Of a stretch of 64,000 bases of DNA, positions 25,784 to 34,634 are shown one piece after another. Made by a program: the position numbers and the translations under genes. The notes beneath the pieces were generated by a model, which was not told where the DNA came from, did no database searches, and worked only from the letters and a program-made list of their open reading frames with translations. How positions within the stretch are numbered: the stretch's first letter is position 1; each line of letters opens with the position of its first letter. Source of the DNA: SHXR01 sp046160305 (lineage in GTDB: Bacteria > Pseudomonadota > Gammaproteobacteria > Burkholderiales > SG8-39); contig JBJXGX010000078.1 in NCBI GenBank assembly GCA_046160305.1, positions 97,423 through 161,422 of the forward strand, written 5' to 3'.

Positions 25784-27307
25784 TCAGAAATCGAACTGCC
25801 GGTACACCTCCCACACGCCGAGCGCGATCAACAGACTCCATGCGATCCATAAGCAGCGTGTTCGCCGGCGCAATCGATCTTCCATCTTCCGAACGTCGCG
25901 CTCGTCCGTGCGCAATCGTTCGGTGACGAGCGCTTTGTGCAGCAGTCGCGGCAATTGCGGAAGAACAACGGCCCATTGCGATGATTCGTCCCGGATGCTT
26001 CGCACCAGCGCTTTCCAGCCGATCTGCTCGCTCATCCAGCGCTCCAGGTAGGGCTTGGCGGTCTTCCAGAGATCGAGTTCGGGATCCAGGTCGCGCCCCA
26101 GCCCTTCGATATTGAGCAATGTCTTTTGCAACAGCACGAGTTGTGGCTGCACCTCCAGGTTGAAGCGCCGTGCGGTCTGAAACAGTCGCAGCAACACCTT
26201 GCCGAATGAAATCTCCTTGATCGGGCGATCGAAGATCGGTTCGCATACTGCACGAATCGCGCCCTCGAATTCATCGACGCGCGTACCCGGCGGCACCCAA
26301 CCGGCCGCCACATGCGCCTGGGCAACACGCTTGTAGTCGCGTTGAAAAAAGGCGAGGAAGTTCTGCGCGAGGTAGCTCTTGTCGGCGTCGTTCAGGGTGC
26401 CCATGATGCCGAAGTCGAGGGCGATATAACGACCGTCGGTGGACACGAAGATGTTACCCGGATGCATGTCGGCGTGGAAAAACCCGTCGCGGAACACCTG
26501 CGCGAAGAAAATTTCCACGCCCGCGCGGGCCAGTCGCGGAATGTCGATACCTTGCGCCCGCAGTGCCTCGGTGTGGCTGATGGGCGTGCCGCTCATCCGC
26601 TCCATCGTCATCACGTTGCTCGTGCAGTAGTCCCAGTAGATTTCGGGCACGATCAACAAGGGTGACCCGTTGAAATTGCGCCGTAGCTGACTCGCGCTGG
26701 CGGCTTCGCGCATCAGGTCGAGTTCATCGAACAGGTGTTTGGCGAATTCGGCGACGACTTCGCGCGGTTTGAATCGTCGCCCCTCGGCCCAGACATGTTC
26801 GACCAGCGCGGCAGCGGTACCCATCAACGCCAGATCGTTCATGATCACCGGTTGGATGCCGGGGCGCAGAATCTTGACGGCGGCTTCGGTGCCATTTTGC
26901 AGCGTGGCGAAATGCACCTGCGCGATCGAGGCGCTGGCGACCGGTTCATGAACAAACTCGCGAAACACCTCGCCAATCGGTCGCCCGAACGCCTTTTCGA
27001 TTTCGACCACCGCATCGTCTGACGGGAATGGCGGGACCTGGTCCTGCAGCTTGGCCAGTTCGTCGGCGATGTCCACCGGCAGCAGATCGCGACGGGTGGA
27101 GAGTACCTGGCCGAACTTCACGAAGATCGGCCCGAGTGTTTCCAGGGCGCGTCGCAGACGTTCGCCGCGCGGAGAATCGAAGCGCCGGAAGAAGAACAGC
27201 CGCTTGACCCAACGCTGCAGGCGGCCGCTCGAATCAGCCGCTAATGGAAACTCATCCAGTCCGAACCGGAAGGCGACCCAAAGGATTTTCGCAAGACGAA
27301 ACAGCAC
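25784..27307 (-). CDS. ubiB: Ubiquinone biosynthesis atypical kinase/ATPase UbiB
   Basis: A 507-residue ABC1/ADCK family protein needed for coenzyme Q synthesis. The family's N-terminal KxGQ motif is KFGQVLSTR. The kinase-like core shows the Ala-rich loop SASIAQVH, the AAVKILRPG lysine, and catalytic HADMHPGNIF and ALDFGIMG. The C-terminus has a membrane helix (CLWIAWSLLIALGVWEVYRQF), as in E. coli UbiB. It follows ubiJ by 36 bp on the same strand. Confidence 0.95.
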   Translation of the reverse strand: MLFRLAKILWVAFRFGLDEFPLAADSSGRLQRWVKRLFFFRRFDSPRGERLRRALETLGPIFVKFGQVLSTRRDLLPVDIADELAKLQDQVPPFPSDDAVVEIEKAFGRPIGEVFREFVHEPVASASIAQVHFATLQNGTEAAVKILRPGIQPVIMNDLALMGTAAALVEHVWAEGRRFKPREVVAEFAKHLFDELDLMREAASASQLRRNFNGSPLLIVPEIYWDYCTSNVMTMERMSGTPISHTEALRAQGIDIPRLARAGVEIFFAQVFRDGFFHADMHPGNIFVSTDGRYIALDFGIMGTLNDADKSYLAQNFLAFFQRDYKRVAQAHVAAGWVPPGTRVDEFEGAIRAVCEPIFDRPIKEISFGKVLLRLFQTARRFNLEVQPQLVLLQKTLLNIEGLGRDLDPELDLWKTAKPYLERWMSEQIGWKALVRSIRDESSQWAVVLPQLPRLLHKALVTERLRTDERDVRKMEDRLRRRTRCLWIAWSLLIALGVWEVYRQFDF

Positions 27308-27343
27308 GTGGAGTCGGTAGCCGGGAATGGAGGCGGGGCATTA

Positions 27344-27955
27344 TTACATCGCCTGCGACTTCTTCTCGATGCGCGCGATGCGGGCGTCAAGCGCGTCGAG
27401 CCGTGATTGAAGCTGCGACAGGTCATCGGCGAACGTCGACAGATGCGCTGATGCGACGATCACCTTGCGCTCCTCGGCGAGGTACTCCGCGAAATTTCGC
27501 GCGACCCGTTCAACGCCGTCCACCGTTCCAGCGCGCACAGCACTCGCCGCGGCACTGAGCCGTCGCGCAGGAATGTCTCCGACTACCTTGGCAATTTCGT
27601 CTTCAACATCCCAATCCGCATGCAGGACCGTTTCCCGGAACAGCGCGGCAAGGGTGGGATCGCCGGTGACTTGAATACGATCGAGCAGGGATCTTCGGGA
27701 CCACTCGCTGAAAATCAACGGTGCGACCGGGATATCGACCGCGAGGTCTGCGCCATCGGGCATGTCGGTCGCGGTCATGAAGCCCGAGGGCTCGATGACG
27801 ACTGCTTGAGCAGGAAGCGGTGCCGCATGGAACCGGATGCGCTTACCGCCTTGCGCCTGCCACTGCAACTGCAACGCCGGATCGGCCTTCAATAGGTGAT
27901 TCAGGGCCGCCAGAATAGGACCGGCAAGCAGTGACAGGGTGAGTGATGTAGCCAA
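27344..27955 (-). CDS. ubiJ: Ubiquinone biosynthesis accessory factor UbiJ (SCP2 domain)
   Basis: A 203-residue protein with an N-terminal SCP2 sterol-carrier-like lipid-binding domain (about residues 15-110, with HAAPLPAQAVVIEPSGFMTATD and ADLAVDIPVAP). A C-terminal helical/coiled segment ends in LQSRLDALDARIARIEKKS. This layout matches UbiJ, which binds polyprenyl intermediates in the soluble Ubi complex. It sits between the Tim44-like gene and ubiB; a transcription terminator lies just upstream. Confidence 0.9.
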   Translation of the reverse strand: MATSLTLSLLAGPILAALNHLLKADPALQLQWQAQGGKRIRFHAAPLPAQAVVIEPSGFMTATDMPDGADLAVDIPVAPLIFSEWSRRSLLDRIQVTGDPTLAALFRETVLHADWDVEDEIAKVVGDIPARRLSAAASAVRAGTVDGVERVARNFAEYLAEERKVIVASAHLSTFADDLSQLQSRLDALDARIARIEKKSQAM

Positions 27956-27978
27956 TCGATTGCTTTCATGCGCGCAAT

Positions 27979-28004
27979 AAAAAAGGCCGCCTTGCGGCGG
28001 CCTT
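27979..28004 (-). terminator. Rho-independent terminator after the Tim44-like gene
   Basis: A perfect 9-bp stem (AAGGCCGCC / GGCGGCCTT, 27983-28004) with a 4-base loop, followed on the minus strand by a run of T. It lies between the Tim44-like gene and ubiJ, so it should end or reduce read-through into ubiJ-ubiB, which would then need their own promoter. Confidence 0.85.
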
Positions 28005-28026
28005 CGATCGCTTCGAATCGCTTGCC

Positions 28027-28881
28027 TTATGACACTTGCTGAATCCCGGCAAGAAGCCAGCCGGCTGACCCGTCGACCGGTTTCCGCAGATTCCAGATTT
28101 CGGTGAATGCTTCGGACGCGACTTCGCTCGTATCGCGCATCGCGCCTTCATACCGGACGCTGGCCCACTGCGTACCCGCTTCGCTAACGACTTCGAGGAG
28201 TTCCACGGTAAGCGTAACGATCTGCGTCGATTGCTTCGTCGTGCCGCGCGCCAGAATATCTTTCTTGAATCCCTCGAACATATCGTCGGTGCTCATCTCG
28301 CGCAGTGCCTCGAGGTCACCGCGGTCATTGGCACCTTGCAGTTCGAGAAATACGCTCTTGGCCTGATTCACGAAGCCCGCGACATCGAACCCTGGCGGAA
28401 TCGCGGCCGCGAGGGCTGCCGTTGCGCCGGCTGCGCCTGCGCCCAGCGGTGTTGGCGCACGAACGGGCTCCTGACCGATCCCGCTGTATTGCGAGGCACC
28501 TGCGCCAGCACCCTGCATGGCGGGCTGCGGCTTGTTGCGATTGAGCAGCCGCATGACGAAAATACCAGCGACGACCAAGCCTGCGACCATCAGAAGCCCC
28601 ATCATCATGCTTCCAAGCTGGTCACCCAGCAGGTAGGCCAACCCGAGTCCCGCAGCAAGCCCGGCCAACGGCCCGAGCCAGCGGCTCATGCCGGACTTCG
28701 GTTGCTGTGCCGGAGCCGCCTGTTGAGCGCCTTGAGGCGGAACGGCTTGCCGCTGCGAGACGCCGTCTCGCTGCGTGCCGGAAGATTGACCGCCGCCGAG
28801 ACGTTTGGCAGCCTCTGCGCTATTCATTCCCAGTCCAAGGGCAAGGACCGCCCCGATCAGGGCAATTGCCAAGTGTTTCAT
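28027..28881 (-). CDS. Tim44-like domain protein, membrane-anchored
   Basis: A 284-residue protein. An N-terminal signal (ALIGAVLALGLGMNSAEAA) is followed by a Gln/Ala/Gly/Pro-rich linker, one or two membrane helices (GPLAGLAAGLGLAYLLGDQLGSM; GLLMVAGLVVAGIFVMRLL), and a C-terminal Tim44-like fold (about residues 155-284, with FVNQAKSVFLELQGANDRGD). Mitochondrial Tim44 anchors the import motor; bacterial relatives are little studied. It lies between ubiE and ubiJ, a grouping that hints at an envelope or quinone-related role, but this is only context. Confidence 0.85.
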   Translation of the reverse strand: MKHLAIALIGAVLALGLGMNSAEAAKRLGGGQSSGTQRDGVSQRQAVPPQGAQQAAPAQQPKSGMSRWLGPLAGLAAGLGLAYLLGDQLGSMMMGLLMVAGLVVAGIFVMRLLNRNKPQPAMQGAGAGASQYSGIGQEPVRAPTPLGAGAAGATAALAAAIPPGFDVAGFVNQAKSVFLELQGANDRGDLEALREMSTDDMFEGFKKDILARGTTKQSTQIVTLTVELLEVVSEAGTQWASVRYEGAMRDTSEVASEAFTEIWNLRKPVDGSAGWLLAGIQQVS

Positions 28882-28911
28882 GAATCCTCCAAAAGCGAAA
28901 TGTGGCGCGAT

Positions 28912-29646
28912 TCAGTACTTAAATCCGCGGTGCAGCGCCACAACGCCCGCGGCAAGGTTCCAGTATTTGACGCCTTCGAACCCACATTGTTCCATCATTT
29001 TCTGCAATGCGTGTTGGTCGGGGTGCATTCGGATCGATTCGGCGAGATATTGATACGCCGCTTCGTCGCCTGCGATCCGGCGCCCCAGCCAAGGCAGCAC
29101 GCGAAATGAGTAGATATCATAACCGCGCTCCAGAGGCTTCCATACCTTGGAAAACTCTAGCACGATCCCGCGACCGCCGGCGCGCAACACCCGAACCATC
29201 TCAGCGAGCGCCCGCTCCTTATTCGTCATATTACGCAGCCCGAATCCGACTGTCACGCAGTCGAAGTAGCCGCTCGGAAAGGGCAATTGCTCGGCGTCAC
29301 ACTGCGCGAGCGGCAGGATCGAGCCCTGATCCAGCAGGCGATCCCGGCCTACACGAAGCATCGCGCCGTTGATGTCGGTGAGCCAGACCTCGCCGTCCCG
29401 GCCGGCCCGCTCGGCAAGGGCCTGCGCCAGATCGCCGCTGCCGCCCGCCAGGTCGAGAACCTTGTGGCCCGGACGAACCCCGCACATTTCGATCGCGAAT
29501 CGCTTCCACAGCCGGTGCATGCCGAGCGACATCAGATCGTTCATCAAATCGTAGCGCGACGCGACCGAGTCGAAAACGTCCGCGACGCGTCGCGCCTTGT
29601 CGGGCGCGCTCACTTTCTGGAAACCGAAATCAGTCGAATCGCTCAT
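28912..29646 (-). CDS. ubiE: Ubiquinone/menaquinone C-methyltransferase UbiE
   Basis: A 244-residue class I methyltransferase that adds the C2 methyl group in ubiquinone (and menaquinone) synthesis. Start is ATG 29646. Motifs: VFDSVASRYDLMNDLMSLGMHRLWKR near the start, SAM motif I VLDLAGGSGDLA, and FGLRNMTNKERALAEMVRVLRAGGR. The C-terminal block ESIRMHPDQHALQKMMEQCGF is also typical. It follows the DUF971 gene by 34 bp. Confidence 0.96.
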   Translation of the reverse strand: MSDSTDFGFQKVSAPDKARRVADVFDSVASRYDLMNDLMSLGMHRLWKRFAIEMCGVRPGHKVLDLAGGSGDLAQALAERAGRDGEVWLTDINGAMLRVGRDRLLDQGSILPLAQCDAEQLPFPSGYFDCVTVGFGLRNMTNKERALAEMVRVLRAGGRGIVLEFSKVWKPLERGYDIYSFRVLPWLGRRIAGDEAAYQYLAESIRMHPDQHALQKMMEQCGFEGVKYWNLAAGVVALHRGFKY

Positions 29647-29680
29647 CAAATCCAGGCCTGCAGTGGCCTTCGGCGCCGGT

Positions 29681-30076
29681 TCAACGCTGACCGGCAGCGC
29701 GTTCCGGTTCACGCGAGGCGTTGGCGGCCTTGAGGCGATCAAGATACTCGCGCCATCGCGTTTCGCGATGACTCGCCAACTCGTAGAGGTAATCCCACGA
29801 GAATATTCCGGTCGCATGTCCATCGGAAAAGTGCGGCTGGACGGCGTACGCACCGACCGGATCGAGGCTTACGATCGTGACCTCGCGTTTGCCGGTTTGC
29901 AGGATTTCCTGCCCGGGGCCGTGCCCCCGCACTTCGGCCGACGGCGAATACACCCGCAACATCTCGAACGGCAGCTCGAAACGCCGCCCATCCGGATAGG
30001 TCAGCTCCATATAGCGGGATTTTTGGTGCAGCTTGATCTCGACAGGGATCGGCGCATTGCGCCCAGGTCCAGCCAT
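29681..30076 (-). CDS. DUF971 (gamma-butyrobetaine hydroxylase-like N-terminal) protein
   Basis: A 131-residue protein consisting of one DUF971 domain: YMELTYPDGRRFELPFEMLRVYSPSAEVRGHG, VTIVSLDPVGAYAVQPHFSDGHATGIFSWDYLYEL. The fold also forms the N-terminal zinc-binding part of gamma-butyrobetaine hydroxylase. Stand-alone versions occur with ubiquinone and iron-sulfur genes in betaproteobacteria, often directly before ubiE as here. Exact role unknown. Confidence 0.9.
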   Translation of the reverse strand: MAGPGRNAPIPVEIKLHQKSRYMELTYPDGRRFELPFEMLRVYSPSAEVRGHGPGQEILQTGKREVTIVSLDPVGAYAVQPHFSDGHATGIFSWDYLYELASHRETRWREYLDRLKAANASREPERAAGQR

Positions 30077-30111
30077 GGTCCAACACTCATCATCGGTGGG
30101 TCGAGCGCATC

Positions 30112-31776
30112 TTACCTTACAGGACGCTGTCGTTCAGCGGCCTGGGCATTCCGCGCAGCGCCAGGAGAGCTGTAGGAAAACTGATCGTAGTCATGGCCCT
30201 GGCCGAGCCGGTCCGTCAGCTGTACGCGTTTAGTCGTTCCACCAACAAGGATGTCGACGATTGCGCCGACGGCGAACGCGCCGCGGAGCGCCACAAGCGA
30301 AGCCTTGCAACCGGCGATCGGCGACAGTAAAAAGCCGACGCCAGGATTTTCCGGGTCACGCTGTTTTGCGTCGGAGCTCGCAGCCTGGATCGTTACCGGC
30401 TGCGGAAGCCCAGCCAGCACCTCCAGTCCAAGCGTAACCGTGCCATCCACCCCCATCATGAGCCATCGCGCGTCGGCGAGCACGAACGCCTTTGCGTTCG
30501 GCGGCTTGATCGCGACTAACTGTCGGTGATGAATCGCCGACCCCACTTCGCGCCGGCGGACGCGAAAGCCGAGGGGATTCTCGTCGAGAAGATCCCATCG
30601 CTCGGCAGCCCCCCCCTCACTACAACGTTCCCGCGGACGCGCGGGTAACTCGCCTTCCCTCTCATCCCCAACGCGCCCGAAGATCCGAAAACGCTCGTAG
30701 TCCAATCGGGAAAAGCTTCGCTCCGCGGGCGCCTTCGGCTTCGGCGTGTCGCCGCCCAGCGCCGGGAAAATCTCGCGTATTCCTGTCACCACGCCAACCC
30801 GATCCGTGACGATGCGTCGTTTGAAGCGCCGAGCCCGTGCGAACGCGAACCATGCTTTCTGAAGGTGATGGAGAAGCGGCAGGACGTCCTGCCCGTTCTG
30901 CCCGTCCGTGAAACCCGGCTCTAAGGGTGTCTCTCCTTTCTCGATCGCGCGAATATGGTTTTGCAGGGCCTGTTTTACAACGCGAAGATCGATGACGCGC
31001 GTCCAGGGCTGATTGAACCCGCGTCCCATTTTCCGATAGGTGGGCGGTTCATCGGATTCGAGATCGACACCGGTCCCGGCGCTCTCCGATTGGGCCGACC
31101 TGATTTTTGCCATCGCCGCCCATTTCCTTGCCCAGCTCAAAATCAAACGAAGGTCGATCGCATTCCGGCCGTAGGGTTGCGCAAGATGCGTGAGGGTCGT
31201 TTCAACGTAGAGCTGCTCGCATGATCGAGCGGGCGATGCAAGTGGGTCCGCTTTCGTCGCGAATCCTTCCTGCTCGGCCAGTCGATAGATTTCGTTCAGC
31301 TCTTCCCATACCTCGGCCGTCAGTTCCCGGCGGGCGCGATAATGTGCGATTGCCAACTCATGACAACAGAGCGTGGCTCGAACGGCGAGTCGCTCGGCAA
31401 GTTTGGCGATGGGCGCATTCGGACTATCGACCGCCGCGCAGAAGAGGCGCTTATAGCCGCGTCCATACACGGTAAGCAGATCATAAACGCAGTTGAAAGC
31501 CACGATTTCGGCGCCGGTCAGCGGAACAGGGCGTCCACTAAAGCGCTTGGTCTGCTCCTCGATCGCAAGGCTCGTCGCGTCGCTCAATCGATCCAGGATC
31601 TCGAGCCACACCCCATCCGGAGGCGGTGCATCCTCGAGGTCTTCAAGCAGAACCGTAAGCGCTGTACAGGCCTTCTCGGGATCCGCGAGTGGCGCCATAC
31701 TGAGCCATCGTTCGCACGTCCTGAGATCGTCGACCTCGATGAATCGGGCGCCACGAGCGTGTTGGTCGATTTGCAT
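30112..31776 (-). CDS. Uncharacterised 554-residue protein, PilZ-like C-terminus (paralogue A)
   Basis: I do not recognise a named family with certainty. The first ~350 residues look helical, with an ordered pattern of Trp/Leu/Arg and AHYRARRELTAEVWEELNEIYRLAEQEG. The C-terminal ~160 residues look beta-rich and may be a degenerate PilZ domain, with RRIVTDRVGVVTGIREIF, WDLLDENPLGFRV and ADARWLMMGVDGTVTLGLEVL. Paralogue B, 16 bp upstream, shares the layout: RWLSMAPL vs TWLEAVPL near the start, LHRLFQWAEHAG for LNEIYRLAEQEG, and GLGGIGL for NPLGFRV. Together they suggest tandem duplication. If PilZ-like, they could bind c-di-GMP and act in surface behaviour, but the canonical RxxxR and DxSxxG residues are poorly kept. 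Confidence 0.75.
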   Translation of the reverse strand: MQIDQHARGARFIEVDDLRTCERWLSMAPLADPEKACTALTVLLEDLEDAPPPDGVWLEILDRLSDATSLAIEEQTKRFSGRPVPLTGAEIVAFNCVYDLLTVYGRGYKRLFCAAVDSPNAPIAKLAERLAVRATLCCHELAIAHYRARRELTAEVWEELNEIYRLAEQEGFATKADPLASPARSCEQLYVETTLTHLAQPYGRNAIDLRLILSWARKWAAMAKIRSAQSESAGTGVDLESDEPPTYRKMGRGFNQPWTRVIDLRVVKQALQNHIRAIEKGETPLEPGFTDGQNGQDVLPLLHHLQKAWFAFARARRFKRRIVTDRVGVVTGIREIFPALGGDTPKPKAPAERSFSRLDYERFRIFGRVGDEREGELPARPRERCSEGGAAERWDLLDENPLGFRVRRREVGSAIHHRQLVAIKPPNAKAFVLADARWLMMGVDGTVTLGLEVLAGLPQPVTIQAASSDAKQRDPENPGVGFLLSPIAGCKASLVALRGAFAVGAIVDILVGGTTKRVQLTDRLGQGHDYDQFSYSSPGAARNAQAAERQRPVR

Positions 31777-31792
31777 GTCGAATCCCTAATCC

Positions 31793-33442
31793 TTAAGTGA
31801 GCGCCTGTCTGCCGGTCGGACTAAAAGCAATCCGCTCGAAGTCCGCGCCGTTTTCAAGAAGACCGGTGAACTGCACTTCCTGCCGGTGGCGCCCATGTAC
31901 CTCAACGGTGCGCTGCGACGCGTAAGCTCCCGGCGCAAGCAGCAGTGATGTCGGTGAATTCAACGCGGTAACCGGCGCGATCAGCAGTGCCGGTAGGAAT
32001 TTCTCTTCCTTCGAGACGCGGACCGCGACTGGGGCAGCGAGGCCGGGCAGCAGTCGCACACCAATGTGCAGATCACCGTCTTGCGCTTCCTGCAGCCATT
32101 GAATGGTCCCCACCAACATCGTAGGGCCGCCGCGCGGCCGAACCGACACGAGCTGGCCGTGAGCGAGTCGAGTCTTGTTCGGCTCGTCACGCGGGCGGAC
32201 CAGCCCGATCCCGCCTAGACCTTCGTCGCGGACGATCCACTCCTCGGCGACGATTCCGTTGGTCAACATGTAATCGGCCGCGGCCTTGATGCGCGATTCC
32301 GGGAGCGCCGTGATCGCGGATGCCCCGCCATCCACGGGCTGTTCGAATGGGCGCTTGGACAGATAGAAGTGCGCGGCGCGGATGCCCGTGCTGATCTGCG
32401 CCCGCGCATCGATGCGATGCCGCTCGCTCACGCGTCGGTTGGTGCCGCCGCACCATTGCCGGTAGAGCGCGACCAGCAGCGCCTCACCATCGCGGCGCGA
32501 GATCTCGGTGCCCAATCCGACTTCTTCCGGATTGCGGCCGGTTTGCAGACCTTGAATGCGCCGTTCCAGACTTTGCGAGATTCCAGTCATATCGAGGAAT
32601 CGCAACGACTCGGCAGGTTCGCGCTCGGACGTATGGCGGGCGCCCGCCGATGCGCAGAGGTTCACGACCAGCGGCGGCACGATCGGGTGTTCGGGCGGGG
32701 CTGCGCTGACGACGACTTTCGACGCCCATTTCCCGACCCAGTGCTCGATGATTCCAAGCCCAAGCGGGCGGTGCTCGCGCGGCATCGACGATTCGAACAG
32801 CAGCGCGCTCACATAGAGTTGGACGCAGGTTTGCGGCAAGCGAGGGGGCGTTACGTCGTCACGCACGCGCGTTCGGTGCAGGCCGGCGTGCTCCGCCCAC
32901 TGGAACAACCTGTGCAGTTCCGTGTAGCCCGCGGCCCCGATCTGCACGTAGGTGTGATGGCAGTCGACCATCTTGTGGACGATCGCATCCATCGCCTGAA
33001 AGCACATCTGCGCGAGCAGTTTCAAACTCGCTTCATCCCGGCGCGTCATCGTGTCAAGGCAACGGCGGTAGCCGCGCGAAAGGGTGTCCCAGAGGCCGGA
33101 CGCCGCCATGAGATTCTCACGCCGCTGCGGTGACAGCGGCAGCGCTTTGCTCCGAAAGCGCTTTCCATGCTCGCGCTGCAAGGTGACGATCGCCGGCCGC
33201 AGGACTTCGAGCGTGGCAAAGCGCGACTCGGCGGTGCATTCAACGGCTTCGAAGCGCTCCAGATGCATCTGGAGCATGCTGTTCGCGGCGCCGACGTTGA
33301 TCAACGGCACTGCTTCGAGCCAAGTCCTGCAAGTCGGAGGGTCGACAAACGCCGGCATCGACCTTGCAGGCGCGGGTCGAGCGTCAGCCGGTGCGGATGC
33401 GCCCGGCAGCGTGGACACCGATTCCATCTGAACTATCGTCAC
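31793..33442 (-). CDS. Uncharacterised 549-residue protein, PilZ-like C-terminus (paralogue B)
   Basis: A soluble protein with no signal peptide. It has a helical N-terminal region of about 350 residues, with the block YTELHRLFQWAEHAGLHRTRV. A possible PilZ-like C-terminal part follows: RRVSERHRIDARAQISTGIRAAHFYL, EWIVRDEGLGGIGLVRP and GTIQWLQEAQDGDLHIGVRLLPG. The Arg-rich stretch and (D)EGLGGIG resemble, loosely, the RxxxR and DxSxxG halves of a c-di-GMP site. It is the first gene of a two-gene unit with paralogue A. A 373-bp gap without genes separates it from BPSS1780. Function not assigned. Confidence 0.75.
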   Translation of the reverse strand: MTIVQMESVSTLPGASAPADARPAPARSMPAFVDPPTCRTWLEAVPLINVGAANSMLQMHLERFEAVECTAESRFATLEVLRPAIVTLQREHGKRFRSKALPLSPQRRENLMAASGLWDTLSRGYRRCLDTMTRRDEASLKLLAQMCFQAMDAIVHKMVDCHHTYVQIGAAGYTELHRLFQWAEHAGLHRTRVRDDVTPPRLPQTCVQLYVSALLFESSMPREHRPLGLGIIEHWVGKWASKVVVSAAPPEHPIVPPLVVNLCASAGARHTSEREPAESLRFLDMTGISQSLERRIQGLQTGRNPEEVGLGTEISRRDGEALLVALYRQWCGGTNRRVSERHRIDARAQISTGIRAAHFYLSKRPFEQPVDGGASAITALPESRIKAAADYMLTNGIVAEEWIVRDEGLGGIGLVRPRDEPNKTRLAHGQLVSVRPRGGPTMLVGTIQWLQEAQDGDLHIGVRLLPGLAAPVAVRVSKEEKFLPALLIAPVTALNSPTSLLLAPGAYASQRTVEVHGRHRQEVQFTGLLENGADFERIAFSPTGRQALT

Positions 33443-33815
33443 TGCCTCCGCTCCATCGGCATCGCGATCGAACCCCTGATCACTTGGCGTAATCTGCGTG
33501 ACGCATCCGGACCATGGACACGACGCGGTGGATCGGGACTATGCCAAGCGCGCGCAGCCATGTCCTCAAGCATGCCGCCAATCCACGCGTCAGTATTCGC
33601 CGACGCCGCAAGCGTGCCGTGTGGTAATGCACGATTGAATCAATCGATCGAAGGAAGACGCACCATCAACGATTGGATGCATGACGCGACGCGCCCGATC
33701 AAACGGCGCGTGTTCGGGATCGCGTCGATCAAGCGGGTCAAGTCATGGACGGCACGGCGCGATCAATGTCTTGATGTCTTCGCCACGATGGTCGATCACG
33801 GTCGCCGGCGGATGA
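33443..33815. other. 373-bp intergenic region, nothing recognised
   Basis: Upstream of the paralogue pair and downstream of the BPSS1780-type gene (both minus strand). I found no convincing coding frame, RNA, terminator or repeat. It must contain the promoter for the paralogue pair, but no clear -35/-10 pair stands out. Confidence 0.6.
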
Positions 33816-34634
33816 TCAGGCAGACTTGACCGGCACGGGTTCTTCATTCAAGAAGACGTCGCGATAGCTGGTGTAGTAGGTGATCAACTGCAACGCGAAG
33901 CCTGCCAGCGCGAGTGGCGTCGCGACGATTGTTGCCAGCATGAGGATGGGGCGTAATTTATCCATCGTGGGTGGGCCCGGACCGATTTCCGGACCGAACA
34001 TCCGCAGCATGCCGGCCAGCAGCGCCGCGGCAATCCCCCAAAGGACGAGCAACACGATTCCATACACCAGCATCGCGCGCCAGTTGCGCAACGCCGCGAA
34101 CAGGCTGAAGAACGCCGCCTTGGGCGCCGACATGTCGTGCCAGCCAACCAAGGGCGGCGCGAACCAGAAGGCGAGCAGCACCGGAAGATAGAACGCGCAC
34201 GAGCCGATCAGCGCGGCAATCGGACTGTCGTCCGGCCCCAGGCGACCGCGCATGAGCGCGGACAGTGTGTCGCCGAACAGCGATGTGGACATCCAGGCGA
34301 CGGCGATGAAGCCGGCGGCATACATGGCCCCAAGGATCAGCATTGCCATGGTGTTGCGCCTGAATCCCGCGAATATCAGCGCCGGCAGAATCGTCCGCCC
34401 GCCTTCGCTTTCGCGCGCCATGACGGTGAAGCTGAGCGTGAAGGCCGGAGTCGTGACAAGAAAAATGAACGGGCCTATATACGGCACGGCCGACAGGACG
34501 GATAGCGTTACCAGGTAGGTGAATGCGAACAACATCCAGAGCGCCACATTGCGCCCAAGAATCGCGAACGCGTCCCGCAACCAGAACCAGCCGTGGCGAG
34601 CGATCACAACGCGCATCTGCGGTGATGAATTCAT
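33816..34634 (-). CDS. BPSS1780-family membrane protein
   Basis: A 272-residue polytopic membrane protein with six hydrophobic segments. The blocks RHGWFWLRDAFAILGRNVALWMLF, AVPYIGPFIFLVTTPAFTLSF and FWFAPPLVGWHDMSAPKAAFFSLFAALRNWRAMLVY match the BPSS1780 family found mostly in betaproteobacteria. Function unknown. Its ATG overlaps the thrB stop (ATGA), so it is translated with homoserine kinase, an arrangement common in this class. Confidence 0.83.
   Translation of the reverse strand: MNSSPQMRVVIARHGWFWLRDAFAILGRNVALWMLFAFTYLVTLSVLSAVPYIGPFIFLVTTPAFTLSFTVMARESEGGRTILPALIFAGFRRNTMAMLILGAMYAAGFIAVAWMSTSLFGDTLSALMRGRLGPDDSPIAALIGSCAFYLPVLLAFWFAPPLVGWHDMSAPKAAFFSLFAALRNWRAMLVYGIVLLVLWGIAAALLAGMLRMFGPEIGPGPPTMDKLRPILMLATIVATPLALAGFALQLITYYTSYRDVFLNEEPVPVKSA

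Noticed and set aside
33167..33829. Plus-strand frame reaching into the 373-bp gap
   Set aside because: It overlaps the 5' end of paralogue B antisense and its sequence shows no fold or family likeness.
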